Below, piece by piece: positions 41,159-50,819 of a stretch of 53,812 nt of DNA; position 1 is the stretch's first letter; every line of letters begins with the position of its first letter. Under the pieces are notes generated by a model. The model ran no database searches and was not told where the DNA came from. It worked only from the letters and a program-made list of their open reading frames with translations. This DNA comes from Pseudochryseolinea flava (lineage in GTDB: Bacteria > Bacteroidota > Bacteroidia > Cytophagales > Cyclobacteriaceae), in assembly GCF_003286915.1 (NCBI RefSeq), contig NZ_QMFY01000025.1, forward strand, positions 1-53,812, written 5' to 3'. The position numbers were made by a program, and so were the translations under genes.

Positions 41159-42511
41159 ATGTTTAAATCTGTCCACCCTTTTGATCAATCCATCGTAGCA
41201 CAATATGACGTATTGTCGGCAGCGGAGCTCGATAAATGTCTTGAGACTTCGGCTTCCGCGTATCGTCATTGGCGTAAAACGTCCTTTGAACATCGTCGCG
41301 AGTTGATCTTAACCGTGGCCGGTCTTCTTCGAAAGAACAAAGAAAAATATGCACGGTTGATGACGCTCGAAATGGGCAAGCTACTTTCTGAGTCTACCAT
41401 TGAGTTGGAAAAAACAATTCGTGGTTGCGAATATTACGCGCATCATGCAGAAGATTTTTTGCGCGACGAGATCATTTATACAGAAGCAACCAAAAGTTTT
41501 GTGACGTACCAGCCGACGGGAGCCATACTGGGTATCATGCCATGGAATTTTCCTTTTTGGCAAGTATTTAGATTTGCATTGCCGGCTTTGATGGCGGGAA
41601 ACGTTGCGCTGTTGAAACATGCACCGAATGTAACTGGATGTGCATTGGCTATTGCAGCGTTATTTAAAGAGGCCGGCTTTCCTGATGGCGTGCTTCAATC
41701 TTTGGTGATCGACGTCGATCTCGTAGAACGTATCATTGCTTCTCCCGTTGTGCAAGGTGTTGCCCTGACCGGTAGTGAATATGCAGGGTCACAGGTCGCA
41801 TCTCTTGCAGGGAAGCACATCAAAAAATCTGTGCTAGAACTTGGCGGTAGTGATCCTTTTATCATTCTATCGGATGCTAACCTTGATAAAACCGTGAAAG
41901 TAGCCGTGCAATCACGCATGCAGAATGCAGGACAATCGTGTATTGCGGCCAAACGTTTCATTGTGTTAGAATCTATTCGTGAAGAATTTATGGAGAAGTT
42001 TGAACGCGGTATTCGTGCATTGAAGCAAGGCGACCCGTTTCAAGAGGGGATCACTACGGGGCCAATGGCGCGTATCGACTTGGCTGAAAAATTAGAACAG
42101 CAACTTCAAAAGTGTATCGACGCCGGTGCCAAATTGATTGTTGGTGGTACACGTTCGGGATGCAACTTCACGCCAACCTTGCTTGATAACGTAAAGCAGG
42201 GGATGCCAGCTTTTGAAGAAGAGATTTTTGGTCCAGTGGCTAGTGTTGTTACCGTGAAGACGATCGAAGAGGCAATTGATGTTGCCAATGCGAGTCGCTA
42301 TGGTCTCGGTGCATCTGTTTGGACCGAAGATCTGAAGAAGGGGGAGCAAGTTGCACGACTGATCGAATCAGGGTCTGTGTTTGTGAATTCATTGATGCGA
42401 TCTGATGCGCGTCTTCCTTTCGGCGGTATTAAAAAGTCAGGATATGGTCGTGAGTTATCCCTCGCAGGTATCCGGGAATTTGTCAATACAAAAACCATTT
42501 CACTTACATAA
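41159..42511 (+). CDS. NAD(P)-dependent aldehyde dehydrogenase, succinate-semialdehyde type
   Basis: 450 residues, slightly shorter than typical GabD and close to the Sad/YneI group. Motifs include GIMPWNFPFWQ (cofactor region), LELGGSDPFI with general base Glu227, NAGQSC with catalytic Cys261, and EEIFGPV, GLGASVW and RLPFGGIKKSGYGRE near the end. It would oxidise succinate semialdehyde or a similar short aldehyde acid to the acid with NAD(P) in the cytoplasm. No GABA transaminase is adjacent, so the physiological substrate is uncertain. Confidence 0.88.
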   Translation: MFKSVHPFDQSIVAQYDVLSAAELDKCLETSASAYRHWRKTSFEHRRELILTVAGLLRKNKEKYARLMTLEMGKLLSESTIELEKTIRGCEYYAHHAEDFLRDEIIYTEATKSFVTYQPTGAILGIMPWNFPFWQVFRFALPALMAGNVALLKHAPNVTGCALAIAALFKEAGFPDGVLQSLVIDVDLVERIIASPVVQGVALTGSEYAGSQVASLAGKHIKKSVLELGGSDPFIILSDANLDKTVKVAVQSRMQNAGQSCIAAKRFIVLESIREEFMEKFERGIRALKQGDPFQEGITTGPMARIDLAEKLEQQLQKCIDAGAKLIVGGTRSGCNFTPTLLDNVKQGMPAFEEEIFGPVASVVTVKTIEEAIDVANASRYGLGASVWTEDLKKGEQVARLIESGSVFVNSLMRSDARLPFGGIKKSGYGRELSLAGIREFVNTKTISLT

Positions 42512-42575
42512 ATTTCTTTTTGCGTAGGGGTATTTCGCTTTTGCGTTGTCATTGTACCAAATGATTGATAATACT

Positions 42576-43289
42576 ATGACAGTGAAAATGAAATCCTTCT
42601 GCACCTTTTTAGCAGCTACCGTTATCCTAATGACTGCGTGCTCTGATTATGAAGATCCAGGTCCTGTACAAAAAGCAGAAAAATCTTATGCGTTGATTGA
42701 TTTCGATCGCTTAGAAATGGGAAGTGCCTTTCATATAGAGGTAACACAAGGAAATAATTTTGGAATCGATGTTCGTGGCGATCGACGCAACATCAGCGAC
42801 CTCGTGGTATATAAACGCGGTTCAACGCTTATTATCGAATATGATGAAAATGAAAGTCGTAAGCATGATACTTATATTAATATAACGATGCCTGCACTAA
42901 AGTCTATACATTTTTCAGGTGCAAGCGAATCTAAGGTTTCTGGATTTGAGAGCGAAGGCGATCTGGATCTGTATCTTTCTGGAGCGTCCGTTTCACAGCT
43001 AGATGCAGGATATGGGCGTGTGAACGCAGTGGTTTCCGGAGCTTCCAATCTACGAATGTCTGGCCTTGGCGATGAATTAGATGTTGAACTGAGTGGTGCA
43101 TCTATCCTTTCCGCGTTCGATTATCCAGTGAGAGAAGCAATACTTAATGTTTCGGGCGCGAGCAACGGAAAGTTAACTGTATCAGACGACCTTGACGTTG
43201 TGGCAAGCGGTGCAAGTGCAGTATTATACCGCGGCAACCCTACTGTCACTTCCGAGACTAGTGGTAGTAGTACAGTTTCGCGAGACTAA
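42576..43289 (+). CDS. Lipoprotein with GIN domain (DUF2807, putative autotransporter adhesin head)
   Basis: 237 residues from ATG 42576; ATG 42588 is equally possible. The signal peptide ends in a lipobox (VILMTAC), then SDYEDPGP. The body is a right-handed beta-helix-like repeat with recurring SGAS/SGASN motifs (HFSGASESKVSG, LSGASVSQLDAG, VSGASNLRMSG, LSGASILSA, VSGASNGKL, ASGASAVLY), as in Bacteroidota DUF2807 proteins. FDRLEMGSAFHIEVTQG is the usual first strand. It should sit at the outer membrane or periplasm; function is unproven. Confidence 0.9.
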   Translation: MTVKMKSFCTFLAATVILMTACSDYEDPGPVQKAEKSYALIDFDRLEMGSAFHIEVTQGNNFGIDVRGDRRNISDLVVYKRGSTLIIEYDENESRKHDTYINITMPALKSIHFSGASESKVSGFESEGDLDLYLSGASVSQLDAGYGRVNAVVSGASNLRMSGLGDELDVELSGASILSAFDYPVREAILNVSGASNGKLTVSDDLDVVASGASAVLYRGNPTVTSETSGSSTVSRD

Positions 43290-43315
43290 ACCATTAGCGG
43301 CAATATCTATACGAC

Positions 43316-43347
43316 AAAATTCCTGGAGATTTACTTCAGGAATTTTT
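43316..43347 (+). terminator. Rho-independent terminator
   Basis: AAAATTCCTG and CAGGAATTTT form a perfect 10-bp stem around an eleven-base loop, followed by more T-rich sequence, 26 bases after the GIN gene stop. Confidence 0.8.
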
Positions 43348-43515
43348 ATTTATTGACAACCATTTTCATCGTTTTTCGTGATATTAGCCTTTACGTCAAA
43401 TGTAGACGTGTAATGCAATGCCTATGAAGCTGACATTTTAAAGACAGGTACTTCCTGTTTCTCTTTCTACCTCTCGCAGAGGTTTTTAAATTTTCTGATA
43501 CTAAAATGTTTCGGT

Positions 43516-44922
43516 ATGTCAGTTTCTACCAAGATAAAATCTTTTTCTAAGCTATTTATTCAAGCCGTTAAGGGAGACGAGAATCAAGTCTATACGACAG
43601 GCAGTATTGATAAAGCAATTTTTTTGCTTGCCGTTCCAATGATTTTGGAAATGTCGATGGAAGCATTGTTTGCTGTCGTCGACGCGTTTTATGTAAGTCG
43701 GCTGGACGATAACGCAGCGCTCACAACGGTGGGATTAACGGAGTCGGTGCTCACGCTGATTTATTCCATAGGCATGGGATTAAGTATGGGCGCTACAGCG
43801 ATGGTAGCACGTAGAGTAGGCGAGAAAGATGTGGCTGCGGCGCGGGATGCAGCTGCGCAGGTAATTTATATCGGCCTCGCATTTTCATTTGTGATCACCA
43901 TCATTGGATTGTTTTTCGCGGAAGAGATTTTGCGCGTTATGGGTGGTAGTGAAGAATTGATTGCGGCCAACGTGGGGTATACACGCTGGATGATCGGCGG
44001 AAACATCACCATCATGTTGCTGTTCCTTATTAACGGAATCTTTCGCGGAGCAGGTGATGCTGCATTGTCTATGAGAACGCTCATTGTTTCCAATGCGCTG
44101 AACATTGCACTGGGCCCCATCTTCATCTTTGTACTTGACTTCGGCGTGGTCGGTGCTGCCATTGCAACCAATATCGGTCGCGGAAGTGCAGTAATATATC
44201 AAGTGTACCATCTTTTCAAAGGTAAAGGCGTCATCCGACTTCACGTTGAAAACCTAAAAGTTAGATTGGACCTGATCTGGCGATTGATCAAAGTATCCGC
44301 GGGTGGTGCAGGTCAGTTTTTGATTGCATCGGCGAGCTGGATTTTTCTTGTCAGAATTTTGAATGTTCCTGGGCCAGAAGGAGAGATCGCCGTTGCAGGC
44401 TATACTGTTGCCATTCGTGTTGTGATATTTACAATCTTACCCGCGTGGGGATTAGCCAACGCGGCAGCAACGCTGGTAGGACAAAATTTAGGTGCAGGGC
44501 AACCCGACCGTGCAGAGAAATCTGTGTGGCGATCCGCATTCCTGAATTTGATATTCCTTGCGTCGGTGATGGTAATCTTTTTATCATTGGCAAAACCGAT
44601 CATGGGAATTTTTACCGAGGATCCCCTGGTCATAAAAGGTGGTGTGCAGTGTCTGCAGATTGTTTCGTTGGGTTATATATTCTATGCTTATGGAATGGTA
44701 ATAAGCCAATCGTTTAATGGTGCGGGGGATACACGAACGCCAACGTTGATTAATGTATTCGGATTTTGGTGCTTGCAAATTCCATTGGCTTATACACTAG
44801 CCATTATTTTAGATTGGGGATCGCCCGGTGTTTATGCTGCAATTTCCATTGCAGAGTCGAGTATTGCTGTGGTTGGAATTTTGATCTTCCGCCGCGGGAA
44901 GTGGAAGGAAGCACAGATCTAG
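43516..44922 (+). CDS. MATE-family multidrug/metabolite exporter
   Basis: 468 residues with twelve hydrophobic segments in two similar halves. The N-terminal half has AIFLLAVPMILEMSMEALFAVVDAFYVSRL, abbreviated here as VPMILEMSMEALFAVVDAFY, and GMGLSMGATAMVARRVGEKD. The C-terminal half has the matching WGLANAAATLVGQNLGAGQP and SQSFNGAGDTRTP. These are the standard MATE signatures. MATE proteins export cationic drugs or metabolites in exchange for Na+ or H+. A cytoplasmic lead of about 35 residues precedes the first helix. It stands as a single unit between two terminators. Confidence 0.93.
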   Translation: MSVSTKIKSFSKLFIQAVKGDENQVYTTGSIDKAIFLLAVPMILEMSMEALFAVVDAFYVSRLDDNAALTTVGLTESVLTLIYSIGMGLSMGATAMVARRVGEKDVAAARDAAAQVIYIGLAFSFVITIIGLFFAEEILRVMGGSEELIAANVGYTRWMIGGNITIMLLFLINGIFRGAGDAALSMRTLIVSNALNIALGPIFIFVLDFGVVGAAIATNIGRGSAVIYQVYHLFKGKGVIRLHVENLKVRLDLIWRLIKVSAGGAGQFLIASASWIFLVRILNVPGPEGEIAVAGYTVAIRVVIFTILPAWGLANAAATLVGQNLGAGQPDRAEKSVWRSAFLNLIFLASVMVIFLSLAKPIMGIFTEDPLVIKGGVQCLQIVSLGYIFYAYGMVISQSFNGAGDTRTPTLINVFGFWCLQIPLAYTLAIILDWGSPGVYAAISIAESSIAVVGILIFRRGKWKEAQI

Positions 44923-44934
44923 AAAATAAAAGAA

Positions 44935-44965
44935 GGTGTGCAGTTAATCGCTGCACGCCTTTTTT
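44935..44965 (+). terminator. Rho-independent terminator
   Basis: GGTGTGCAG pairs with CTGCACGCC (one T-G wobble) around a seven-base loop and is followed by six T, 12 bases after the MATE stop. Confidence 0.9.
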
Positions 44966-44976
44966 ATGGCTAAAGA

Positions 44977-45255
44977 TTATTGGTCTTTTGTCGGTTTCTT
45001 GGAGAAGATTGCTTTTACAGCATTGCCAAATTCTTCGCCAGCTTTTTTCAAACTGCTATCAACTTCTTTCCAACGTTCTTCATTTTCGGCTTGCTGTTTT
45101 AATTTTTCAGCCGCTTCCTTGAGCTCTTCGAATTTTGCTTTGAATTCTTTTTCAAGTCTTTCGCCAGCTTCATGCAGTTCACCTACGAAATTGTCCACCT
45201 TTTTCCCGAAGCTTTTAAAAGCTTTCTCTGATTTGCCTTCTTGATTCTCTTCCAT
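44977..45255 (-). CDS. Small highly charged amphipathic-helix protein
   Basis: 92 residues, almost entirely predicted helix with Lys/Glu repeats (KKVDNFVGELHEAGERLEKE, KFEELKEAAEKLKQQ). It ends in a basic tail (AIFSKKPTKDQ). There is no membrane segment. The repeat of hydrophobic residues every three to four positions resembles apolipoprotein-like or coiled-coil proteins. The codon pattern and the position, downstream of a terminator and divergent from the next gene, support a real gene. Function unknown. Confidence 0.75.
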   Translation of the reverse strand: MEENQEGKSEKAFKSFGKKVDNFVGELHEAGERLEKEFKAKFEELKEAAEKLKQQAENEERWKEVDSSLKKAGEEFGNAVKAIFSKKPTKDQ

Positions 45256-45317
45256 AACAATGGCATTAGTTTGGTAATCAAATTAGAAAAGCGCCCGGAG
45301 AACAGAAAATTTTGGCT

Positions 45318-46004
45318 ATGAATTTTGAGCAAGATCCAATCGAGCATATTAAGTATATGCTTGAAAATAAGTCTACTGCGAAGCAAACAACCTTCAAAAA
45401 TATTCTTTCGGCTTACTCGACACTCCTTGCCGAATCGAAGAATGTTGTGGATGTACTCTCGCAAAAAGCTCACCCGGCTGACCACGACGTGACTCTCGGT
45501 TTTACGGTGATGCACGAACACGAATTTCAAGTGAAACTCGCTGGCGACTTGGTCATTTTTGTATTAGGAACGAACATCGTCACCTTCGAAGACAATCATC
45601 CCATTATGCAGGATGAGTATATCAAAGAAAAGGAAGTTAATCGGTACTTCGGGCAGATCATGATTTATGATTTTATGTCGGACTCCTTAAAGTATAATCG
45701 TACAAACGATCCGGGTTATCTTCTTGCAAGAATTCTGATCAACCATGAAAATCGGTTCTTTATCGAAGGAGAAAAACAATTAAAGGTTTATGAAAAGATT
45801 TCGGACGAACCGATTTCCGAAAAAGTATTGACCGACTTAGCACGGTTGTGTTTGGTGATGGCCATCGAGAATGACCTGGTTGCATCGCCCTATCAGCAGG
45901 TTAAATCCATCACTTTAAGCCAGAAATTAGACCATGCCCCCGAATTGAGCGGCGCCAAGAAGATAGGATTTCGCATGAGTTATGAGCAGAAAACAGAGGC
46001 ATGA
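45318..46004 (+). CDS. Conserved hypothetical protein
   Basis: 228 residues from ATG 45318 (MNFEQDPIEHIKYMLEN). It appears cytoplasmic, with no signal or membrane helix. A helical first part (about 1-50) is followed by a mixed alpha/beta core (VTLGFTVMHEHEFQVKLAGDLVIFVLGTNI; individual segments: TVMHEHEFQVKLAGD, LVIFVLGTNIVTF), an aromatic FGQIMIYDFMSDSLKY segment and a helical RLCLVMAIENDLVASPYQQV tail. I have the impression of a protein conserved across Cytophagales but cannot name a family or function. Confidence 0.78.
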   Translation: MNFEQDPIEHIKYMLENKSTAKQTTFKNILSAYSTLLAESKNVVDVLSQKAHPADHDVTLGFTVMHEHEFQVKLAGDLVIFVLGTNIVTFEDNHPIMQDEYIKEKEVNRYFGQIMIYDFMSDSLKYNRTNDPGYLLARILINHENRFFIEGEKQLKVYEKISDEPISEKVLTDLARLCLVMAIENDLVASPYQQVKSITLSQKLDHAPELSGAKKIGFRMSYEQKTEA

Positions 46005-46046
46005 TTGCGTGATTTTTATATTTTTACGGAACAAAATCCGTAAAGC

Positions 46047-46181
46047 TTGAAACTACGCTTATCGATTCTTCATTTACTGGTCAGTGTTCTGCTGATTTGC
46101 GCTTCGTGTGCATCGCATGGCCATAAACACAAAAAATTGAAGCCCGGCAAACCTATTCCTTGTCCTCAAAAAGATTGCTAA
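46047..46181 (+). CDS. 44-residue lipoprotein-like peptide upstream of cmk
   Basis: A short frame starting at TTG 46047 encodes MKLRLSILHLLVSVLLICAS, then CASHGHKHKKLKPGKP and IPCPQKDC, and stops at 46179-46181. It has a basic start, a hydrophobic core and a Ser-Cys at 20-21 that could be a lipidation site. A His/Lys-rich linker and a Cys-containing tail follow. The stop TAA shares its last A with the ATG of cmk, as in a translationally coupled pair. Only TTG is available because a stop lies two codons upstream. Short Bacteroidota lipoproteins with a similar CPQKDC end are known to me only as unnamed proteins; function unknown. Confidence 0.62.
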   Translation: MKLRLSILHLLVSVLLICASCASHGHKHKKLKPGKPIPCPQKDC

Positions 46182-46867
46182 TGAATCTAAAGAAATTAGT
46201 CATCGCGGTTGATGGATATTCGGCATGTGGTAAGAGCACGACGGCAAAACAAGTTGCCTCCGTTCTGGGATATCGCTATATCGATACAGGTGCGATGTAT
46301 CGTGCAGTGACCATGTATTTTTTGGATCATCATATATCGCTTACCAATCCGAAGGAAATTCTGAAGGCCCTTCAAGATATTCACATCACGTTTAAAGTGA
46401 ATTCGAAAGGGAAATCAGAAACGTATCTCAACGGCTTAAATGTCGAGAAAGAGATCCGCAAGATGAAGGTGTCGGAAATGGTGAGCCAAGTTAGCACAGT
46501 GAAAGAAGTTCGAAATGCACTCGTTGAGCAGCAACGTCGCATGGGAAAAGAAAAAGCGTTGGTAATGGATGGCCGCGATATCGGTACGGTCGTGTTTCCC
46601 AATGCAGACTTAAAACTTTTTATGACGGCAGATACGTTGGTACGTGCCTTTCGCCGACAAAAAGAATTGATGGAGAAAGATCAATTGGTTGATCTGGATG
46701 AGGTGATGGAAAATATATTGCAACGCGATAAGATTGATACAACACGTGCAGAGAGCCCGTTGCGTCAAGCAGAAGATGCGATCGTTATCGATACAACGAA
46801 TATATCAATCGACGAGCAAGTGGATGAAGTGGTGAGACTTGCCGTATCGAAGGCCGTTGCTCTTTAG
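46181..46867 (+). CDS. cmk: Cytidylate (CMP) kinase
   Basis: 228 residues from ATG 46181 (MNLKKLVIAVDGYSACGKST). The P-loop GYSACGKS is at about residues 12-19. YIDTGAMYRAVT is the CMP-binding motif, VMDGRDIGTVVFPNA is the DGRDIGT signature, and LQRDKIDTTRAESPL carries the lid and base-recognition segment. The enzyme phosphorylates CMP and dCMP with ATP for nucleic acid precursor supply. The start overlaps the stop of the 44-residue peptide. Length matches the family. Confidence 0.96.
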   Translation: MNLKKLVIAVDGYSACGKSTTAKQVASVLGYRYIDTGAMYRAVTMYFLDHHISLTNPKEILKALQDIHITFKVNSKGKSETYLNGLNVEKEIRKMKVSEMVSQVSTVKEVRNALVEQQRRMGKEKALVMDGRDIGTVVFPNADLKLFMTADTLVRAFRRQKELMEKDQLVDLDEVMENILQRDKIDTTRAESPLRQAEDAIVIDTTNISIDEQVDEVVRLAVSKAVAL

Positions 46868-46942
46868 CAGCTGTATTGGTGTTGTAAAGTATATTTTCGT
46901 CTTCCATCACCGTAGCGGCAAAGTGTTTCGTAATTTTAAGAT

Positions 46943-47506
46943 GTGAATAGTCCCTTTCGCAGATTTTTACGCTATTTCTTCAGTGGTACGCTGTTCATCG
47001 TTCCACTCGTAGCCACGGCTTATTTTATTTACATCTCATTCCGATGGCTCGATGACCTCTTAAGCCTTCCGTACCCAGGCTTAGGTTTTTTGATCATCAT
47101 TGTTGCCATCACGGCTTTTGGTTACCTCACTACGAATTTTGCCTTTAAAACACTAATCGAATGGTTCGATCATGGTATGAATCGCATACCGTTGGTGAAG
47201 CTGATTTATTCTGCAGTAAAAGATCTTTTGGGGGCCTTCGTTGGCGATAAAAAGAAGTTTAACAAGCCCGTATTGGTTCGTATCAACAAAGAAAATAGTC
47301 TCTACCAAATCGGCTTCATTACCCAGTCGGACCTAACGGATTTGGGAATTGATGATATGGTTGTTGTTTATTTCCCGCATTCGTACGCTTTTTCGGGTTT
47401 TCATTACTTCGTACCCCGCGAGAATATCAAACAACTCGATATACCCGGACCGACAGCCATGAAGTTTATTGTGTCGGGTGGCGTCAGTGGGTTTAAGGAT
47501 CATTAG
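46943..47506 (+). CDS. DUF502-family membrane protein
   Basis: 187 residues with two membrane segments: about 8-30 (FLRYFFSGTLFIVPLVATAYFIY) and about 43-62 (GLGFLIIIVAITAFGYLTTN). Family motifs IPLVKLIYSAVKDLLGAF and VVVYFPHSYAFSGFHYFVP fit DUF502, a family widespread in bacteria and of uncertain role. The C-terminal GPTAMKFIVSGGVSG is also usual. It sits 75 bases after cmk in the same direction. Confidence 0.92.
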   Translation: MNSPFRRFLRYFFSGTLFIVPLVATAYFIYISFRWLDDLLSLPYPGLGFLIIIVAITAFGYLTTNFAFKTLIEWFDHGMNRIPLVKLIYSAVKDLLGAFVGDKKKFNKPVLVRINKENSLYQIGFITQSDLTDLGIDDMVVVYFPHSYAFSGFHYFVPRENIKQLDIPGPTAMKFIVSGGVSGFKDH

Positions 47507-47647
47507 CTCAGTGATGTTGAAAAAGGTTGCACAAAAAATCTTCTAAAACATATAATTCCTTACGGCTCTAAGCTTTGGCGTTTGCGCCGACTATTCTTCT
47601 CTCGAGATTTGCTTTACTTTGAATCAAAACGTTAAACCCCTTTCGTT

Positions 47648-48250
47648 ATGATCATCTATGGTAAGAGAGCCTCTCATTTAAAGTCGGTCGTTATTCCCAA
47701 CGTGGCATGTCCGAATTGTAAAGCCGAAAACACGATCGTACTCGGTACTTTTTCACAATACGTGCACATTTTTTGGATTCCCGTATTTTCGATCGGACGT
47801 ACTGGTATCTCGCAATGCTCAAATTGTAAGCAGTCTTTTGAAGGAAGTCAGCTACCGCTTGATTTTCGTGCAGCATATAACAACCTTTTAAAAGAAACAC
47901 GTATTCCAATTTTTCACTTTATTGGTGCAGCATTGATAGGTACAGCCATTCTTTACGGAATGTATAGCAGTGGCGAAACTGCAAAACGTGAAGCTGATTA
48001 CTTTGCGAATCCACAGAAGGGGGATAACTACGCCGTGAAAATTGAAGATGGATACTACACAACGTTTAAAGTTGACTCTGTTGCTTCGGACACACTGTAT
48101 GTATATTGGAACAATATGGCCGTCGATAAAGTGACGGGCTTATACAAAATCCGAAAGGACGAAAACTATGCGACAGAAAGAGAAGCGGTGGTGAGAACGT
48201 ATCTGTCTGAGCTCAAAACATCGAATAAAATTCACGAGATCGTTCGATAA
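47648..48250 (+). CDS. Zinc-ribbon membrane protein
   Basis: 200 residues. The N-terminus has a zinc ribbon formed by CPNC (21-24) and CSNC (57-60), with the intervening HIFWIPVFSIGRTG loop seen in Bacteroidota zinc-ribbon proteins. A single membrane helix (about 84-104, IFHFIGAALIGTAILYGMY) follows. The C-terminal part is a small soluble domain (GDNYAVKIEDGYYTTFKVDS, LYVYWNNMAVDKVTGLY). The zinc ribbon is likely cytoplasmic. Function unknown. Confidence 0.85.
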   Translation: MIIYGKRASHLKSVVIPNVACPNCKAENTIVLGTFSQYVHIFWIPVFSIGRTGISQCSNCKQSFEGSQLPLDFRAAYNNLLKETRIPIFHFIGAALIGTAILYGMYSSGETAKREADYFANPQKGDNYAVKIEDGYYTTFKVDSVASDTLYVYWNNMAVDKVTGLYKIRKDENYATEREAVVRTYLSELKTSNKIHEIVR

Positions 48251-48262
48251 GAAAATAGTCAG

Positions 48263-48295
48263 CAATCATTCCAATGGAGAACGTTGGAATGATTG
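48263..48295. terminator. Perfect 12-bp hairpin between convergent genes
   Basis: CAATCATTCCAA and TTGGAATGATTG pair perfectly around a nine-base loop, 12 bases after the zinc-ribbon stop and directly touching the stop codon of mnmA at 48296. T-runs are weak, but the position suits a bidirectional terminator. Confidence 0.72.
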
Positions 48296-49468
48296 TTAAT
48301 TGATGACGCCAGACCCAATCAGTGCATCGTCATCATACCAAGCCGCAAATTGCCCCGGCGTAATGCTCTTCATCGGTTTCTCGAAGACGATGTACAAGCC
48401 CTTTTCCTTTTGATGCAATACGCACGATTCTAATTTTTGACGATAGCGAATTCTCGCTTTGTATTCTCGCGACTCGCCCACAGCAAGTTTCAAATCTTCG
48501 CGTATCCAATGCACATCTTCACTGGGAATGAACAGACCTTTGCGATAAAGTCCAGGGTGGTCTTCGCCCATGCCGGTGTAAATAACATTGGTGTTGGTGT
48601 CGGTACCAATCACGAACATAGGTTTTGCATGACCGCCGAGGTTCAATCCCTTGCGTTGACCGATTGTGTAGTAGTGTGCGCCATTGTGCTCGCCGATAAC
48701 TTTTCCAAACGATGGTTCTAATGTATAGGGCAACGAGATCGCTTCTAGGTCTTGCTCATCGCGGTAGTTGGCAAATGTTGCCGCATCTGCAGGTACTTCG
48801 ATCACCTTTCCTTTCTTCGTTTGAAGACGTTGTTGGAGAAAATCGGGGAGATGCACTTTACCAACGAAACACAAACCTTGCGAATCTTTTTTCTCAGCCG
48901 TTACCAATCCAATTTTTTTAGCAATGGCGCGTACCTCTGGTTTCAACAATTCGCCAACAGGGAAAAGTGATTTAGAAAGTTGGGCCTGCGTCAGTTGACA
49001 CAAGAAATAGCTTTGATCTTTGTTTGGATCTTTTCCGCCGAGCAGTTGATAAATGGTCTTACCATCTTTCTGGAATTCTGATTTGCGTGCGTAATGACCA
49101 GTGGCAACAAAGTCGGCACCAAGTTTCATCGCTGCATTCAAAAATATATCGAACTTAATTTCACGATTACAGAGTACATCCGGGTTGGGTGTCCTTCCAC
49201 GTTGATACTCCGCGAACATGTAGTCGACGATCCTCGCTTTGTATTCTGCACTGAGATCAATGGCTTGGTAGGGGATCCCCAAGTGCTGCGCTACGATCAT
49301 CGCATCGTTACTGTCGTCAAGCCACGGACATTCATCGCTTATAGTAACAGAGTCGTCATGCCAATTTTTCATGAACATACCAATCACTTCATACCCTTGT
49401 TCCATCAACAGGTATGCTGCCACACTACTATCAACACCTCCCGAAAGTCCTACGACGACACGTTTCAT
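48296..49468 (-). CDS. mnmA: tRNA 2-thiouridine(34) synthase MnmA
   Basis: 390 residues. The PP-loop GLSGGVDSS is at residues 8-16. The two catalytic cysteines lie in [10 protein letters not shown] and [28 protein letters not shown] and [14 protein letters not shown] are further MnmA landmarks. The last third is the beta-barrel domain ending in LIGSGVIN. The enzyme activates U34 of Lys, Glu and Gln tRNAs with ATP and receives sulfur from a relay. It begins four bases after the thioredoxin-like gene, a tight operon. Confidence 0.97.
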   Translation of the reverse strand: MKRVVVGLSGGVDSSVAAYLLMEQGYEVIGMFMKNWHDDSVTISDECPWLDDSNDAMIVAQHLGIPYQAIDLSAEYKARIVDYMFAEYQRGRTPNPDVLCNREIKFDIFLNAAMKLGADFVATGHYARKSEFQKDGKTIYQLLGGKDPNKDQSYFLCQLTQAQLSKSLFPVGELLKPEVRAIAKKIGLVTAEKKDSQGLCFVGKVHLPDFLQQRLQTKKGKVIEVPADAATFANYRDEQDLEAISLPYTLEPSFGKVIGEHNGAHYYTIGQRKGLNLGGHAKPMFVIGTDTNTNVIYTGMGEDHPGLYRKGLFIPSEDVHWIREDLKLAVGESREYKARIRYRQKLESCVLHQKEKGLYIVFEKPMKSITPGQFAAWYDDDALIGSGVIN

Positions 49469-49472
49469 GATC

Positions 49473-50720
49473 TTAATTGTTCATAGAAGTTGATTTCTCC
49501 AGTAAAAGTTCATTTACCGTTTCATTAAAATCTTGAATGAATTGATGATAATAAACGCCTGTTCCTGGACCGGAAAATCCAGTGTGAATCTTCTTTACTT
49601 TCCCGTCCTTACCAATGAAAATTGTGGTAGGAAATGCAACTACTTTGTTCAGCATCGGCAGCGTTGTCGCAGCTTTTTCTTTATCGTTCGTTCCTGCAAT
49701 CACATAGTCATAGCGAATGTCCATCTTAGAAATCATTTTCTTAACACGTTCACTGGCATACGTAAAGTCGTCTTTACGCTCATAGGCTAACCCGATAATT
49801 TCTACACCACGATCTTTATTTTCATTGTACCAAGGTGAAAGGAATTTGGTTTCGTCCATACAGTTAGGACACCAACTGCCCGACATTTGAAGTATCACCA
49901 CTTTGTTCTTGTACTTTTCGTCGGCGAGTGAAATCTTCTTTCCGTTTATATCTGGAAAACTGAATTCAATTTTGTCATACCCTTCTTTTAAGAATGTCAG
50001 CGATTCTGCGGCGGGTAGTTTAGCGTGATCATTTTTTATGGCGGTCCATATTTCATGACCAGCTTTGCCGGAGAGATATTCTCCTGCTAATGTGCTGTCG
50101 CTGGTTTTATAGGCTGTAAACAGATAAGCATGATTCCCATCGAATGCACTCAAATGCATAGTATCGCCTACGATATCTCCTTGAAGGAAGCGGTAGTCTC
50201 CTGTTGGTGTCAAGAAAGTTCCTGTGACACTATCACCAGTTTGTTCGAAAATTCCAACTGACGTTGTTGTGTCTGATTTGCTTAAGAATGTGACGGCATA
50301 CTTTCCGGCAAAGCTTATTGGATTGAGATTGTCCTCGGCAGTGAATCGATGCGTCTGTCCAAAGTGAGCCTTGAATACATGCTTGTAACCTGGATCATAG
50401 TTCTTGACGAAGTACCCGCGAAGTTCATCTCCATCAATTTTTGCTTTGATATTCGCGTCGAAGATGTGAAGCGTGGCATTGAGTGAATCACCTTCAATCG
50501 AGACTTCATCCAACAGTAATCGTTCATCGGCATTGCGTATGACGAAATCGTAACTGCCCGATTTATCTTTTAAGATTTCAAGACCGAAAGGAAGCTCATG
50601 CCCTTGAATATCGATAGTAGCTCTCCATATCCCTGTCTGAAGATTGTCGGCGTGTTTACCGTTATCCGTGCAGCCTACGAGAAGGAGCGCGAAAACGGCG
50701 CAATAGAAGCAACTTTTCAT
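49473..50720 (-). CDS. TlpA-like thioredoxin-fold lipoprotein
   Basis: 415 residues from ATG 50720 ([17 protein letters not shown]); a start four codons earlier is open. The lipobox is at Cys17. An N-terminal beta-rich domain (about 25-235) of the kind found in Bacteroidota disulfide reductases ([20 protein letters not shown]) precedes a C-terminal thioredoxin fold with catalytic CPNC (Cys284, Cys287) in [11 protein letters not shown] and the cis-Pro loop in [12 protein letters not shown]. It should reduce or exchange disulfides in the periplasm. The stop is four bases from the mnmA start. Confidence 0.9.
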   Translation of the reverse strand: MKSCFYCAVFALLLVGCTDNGKHADNLQTGIWRATIDIQGHELPFGLEILKDKSGSYDFVIRNADERLLLDEVSIEGDSLNATLHIFDANIKAKIDGDELRGYFVKNYDPGYKHVFKAHFGQTHRFTAEDNLNPISFAGKYAVTFLSKSDTTTSVGIFEQTGDSVTGTFLTPTGDYRFLQGDIVGDTMHLSAFDGNHAYLFTAYKTSDSTLAGEYLSGKAGHEIWTAIKNDHAKLPAAESLTFLKEGYDKIEFSFPDINGKKISLADEKYKNKVVILQMSGSWCPNCMDETKFLSPWYNENKDRGVEIIGLAYERKDDFTYASERVKKMISKMDIRYDYVIAGTNDKEKAATTLPMLNKVVAFPTTIFIGKDGKVKKIHTGFSGPGTGVYYHQFIQDFNETVNELLLEKSTSMNN

Positions 50721-50819
50721 GAAAACGATCATTATTTATTCCCAGCAAAACACAAAAATGCGAGAAATGATTTACAATTGAATGGGAACATTGAATTTTG
50801 ATTTAAAACCGATAGTTGC

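Noticed and set aside
43885-44244. 119-residue minus-strand open frame inside the MATE gene
   Set aside because: It is antisense to an unmistakable transporter and has no family resemblance or plausible composition.
45183-45530. 115-residue minus-strand frame
   Set aside because: It overlaps the starts of two better-supported genes in another frame and strand, and its Arg/Leu/His-rich composition looks like a shadow frame.
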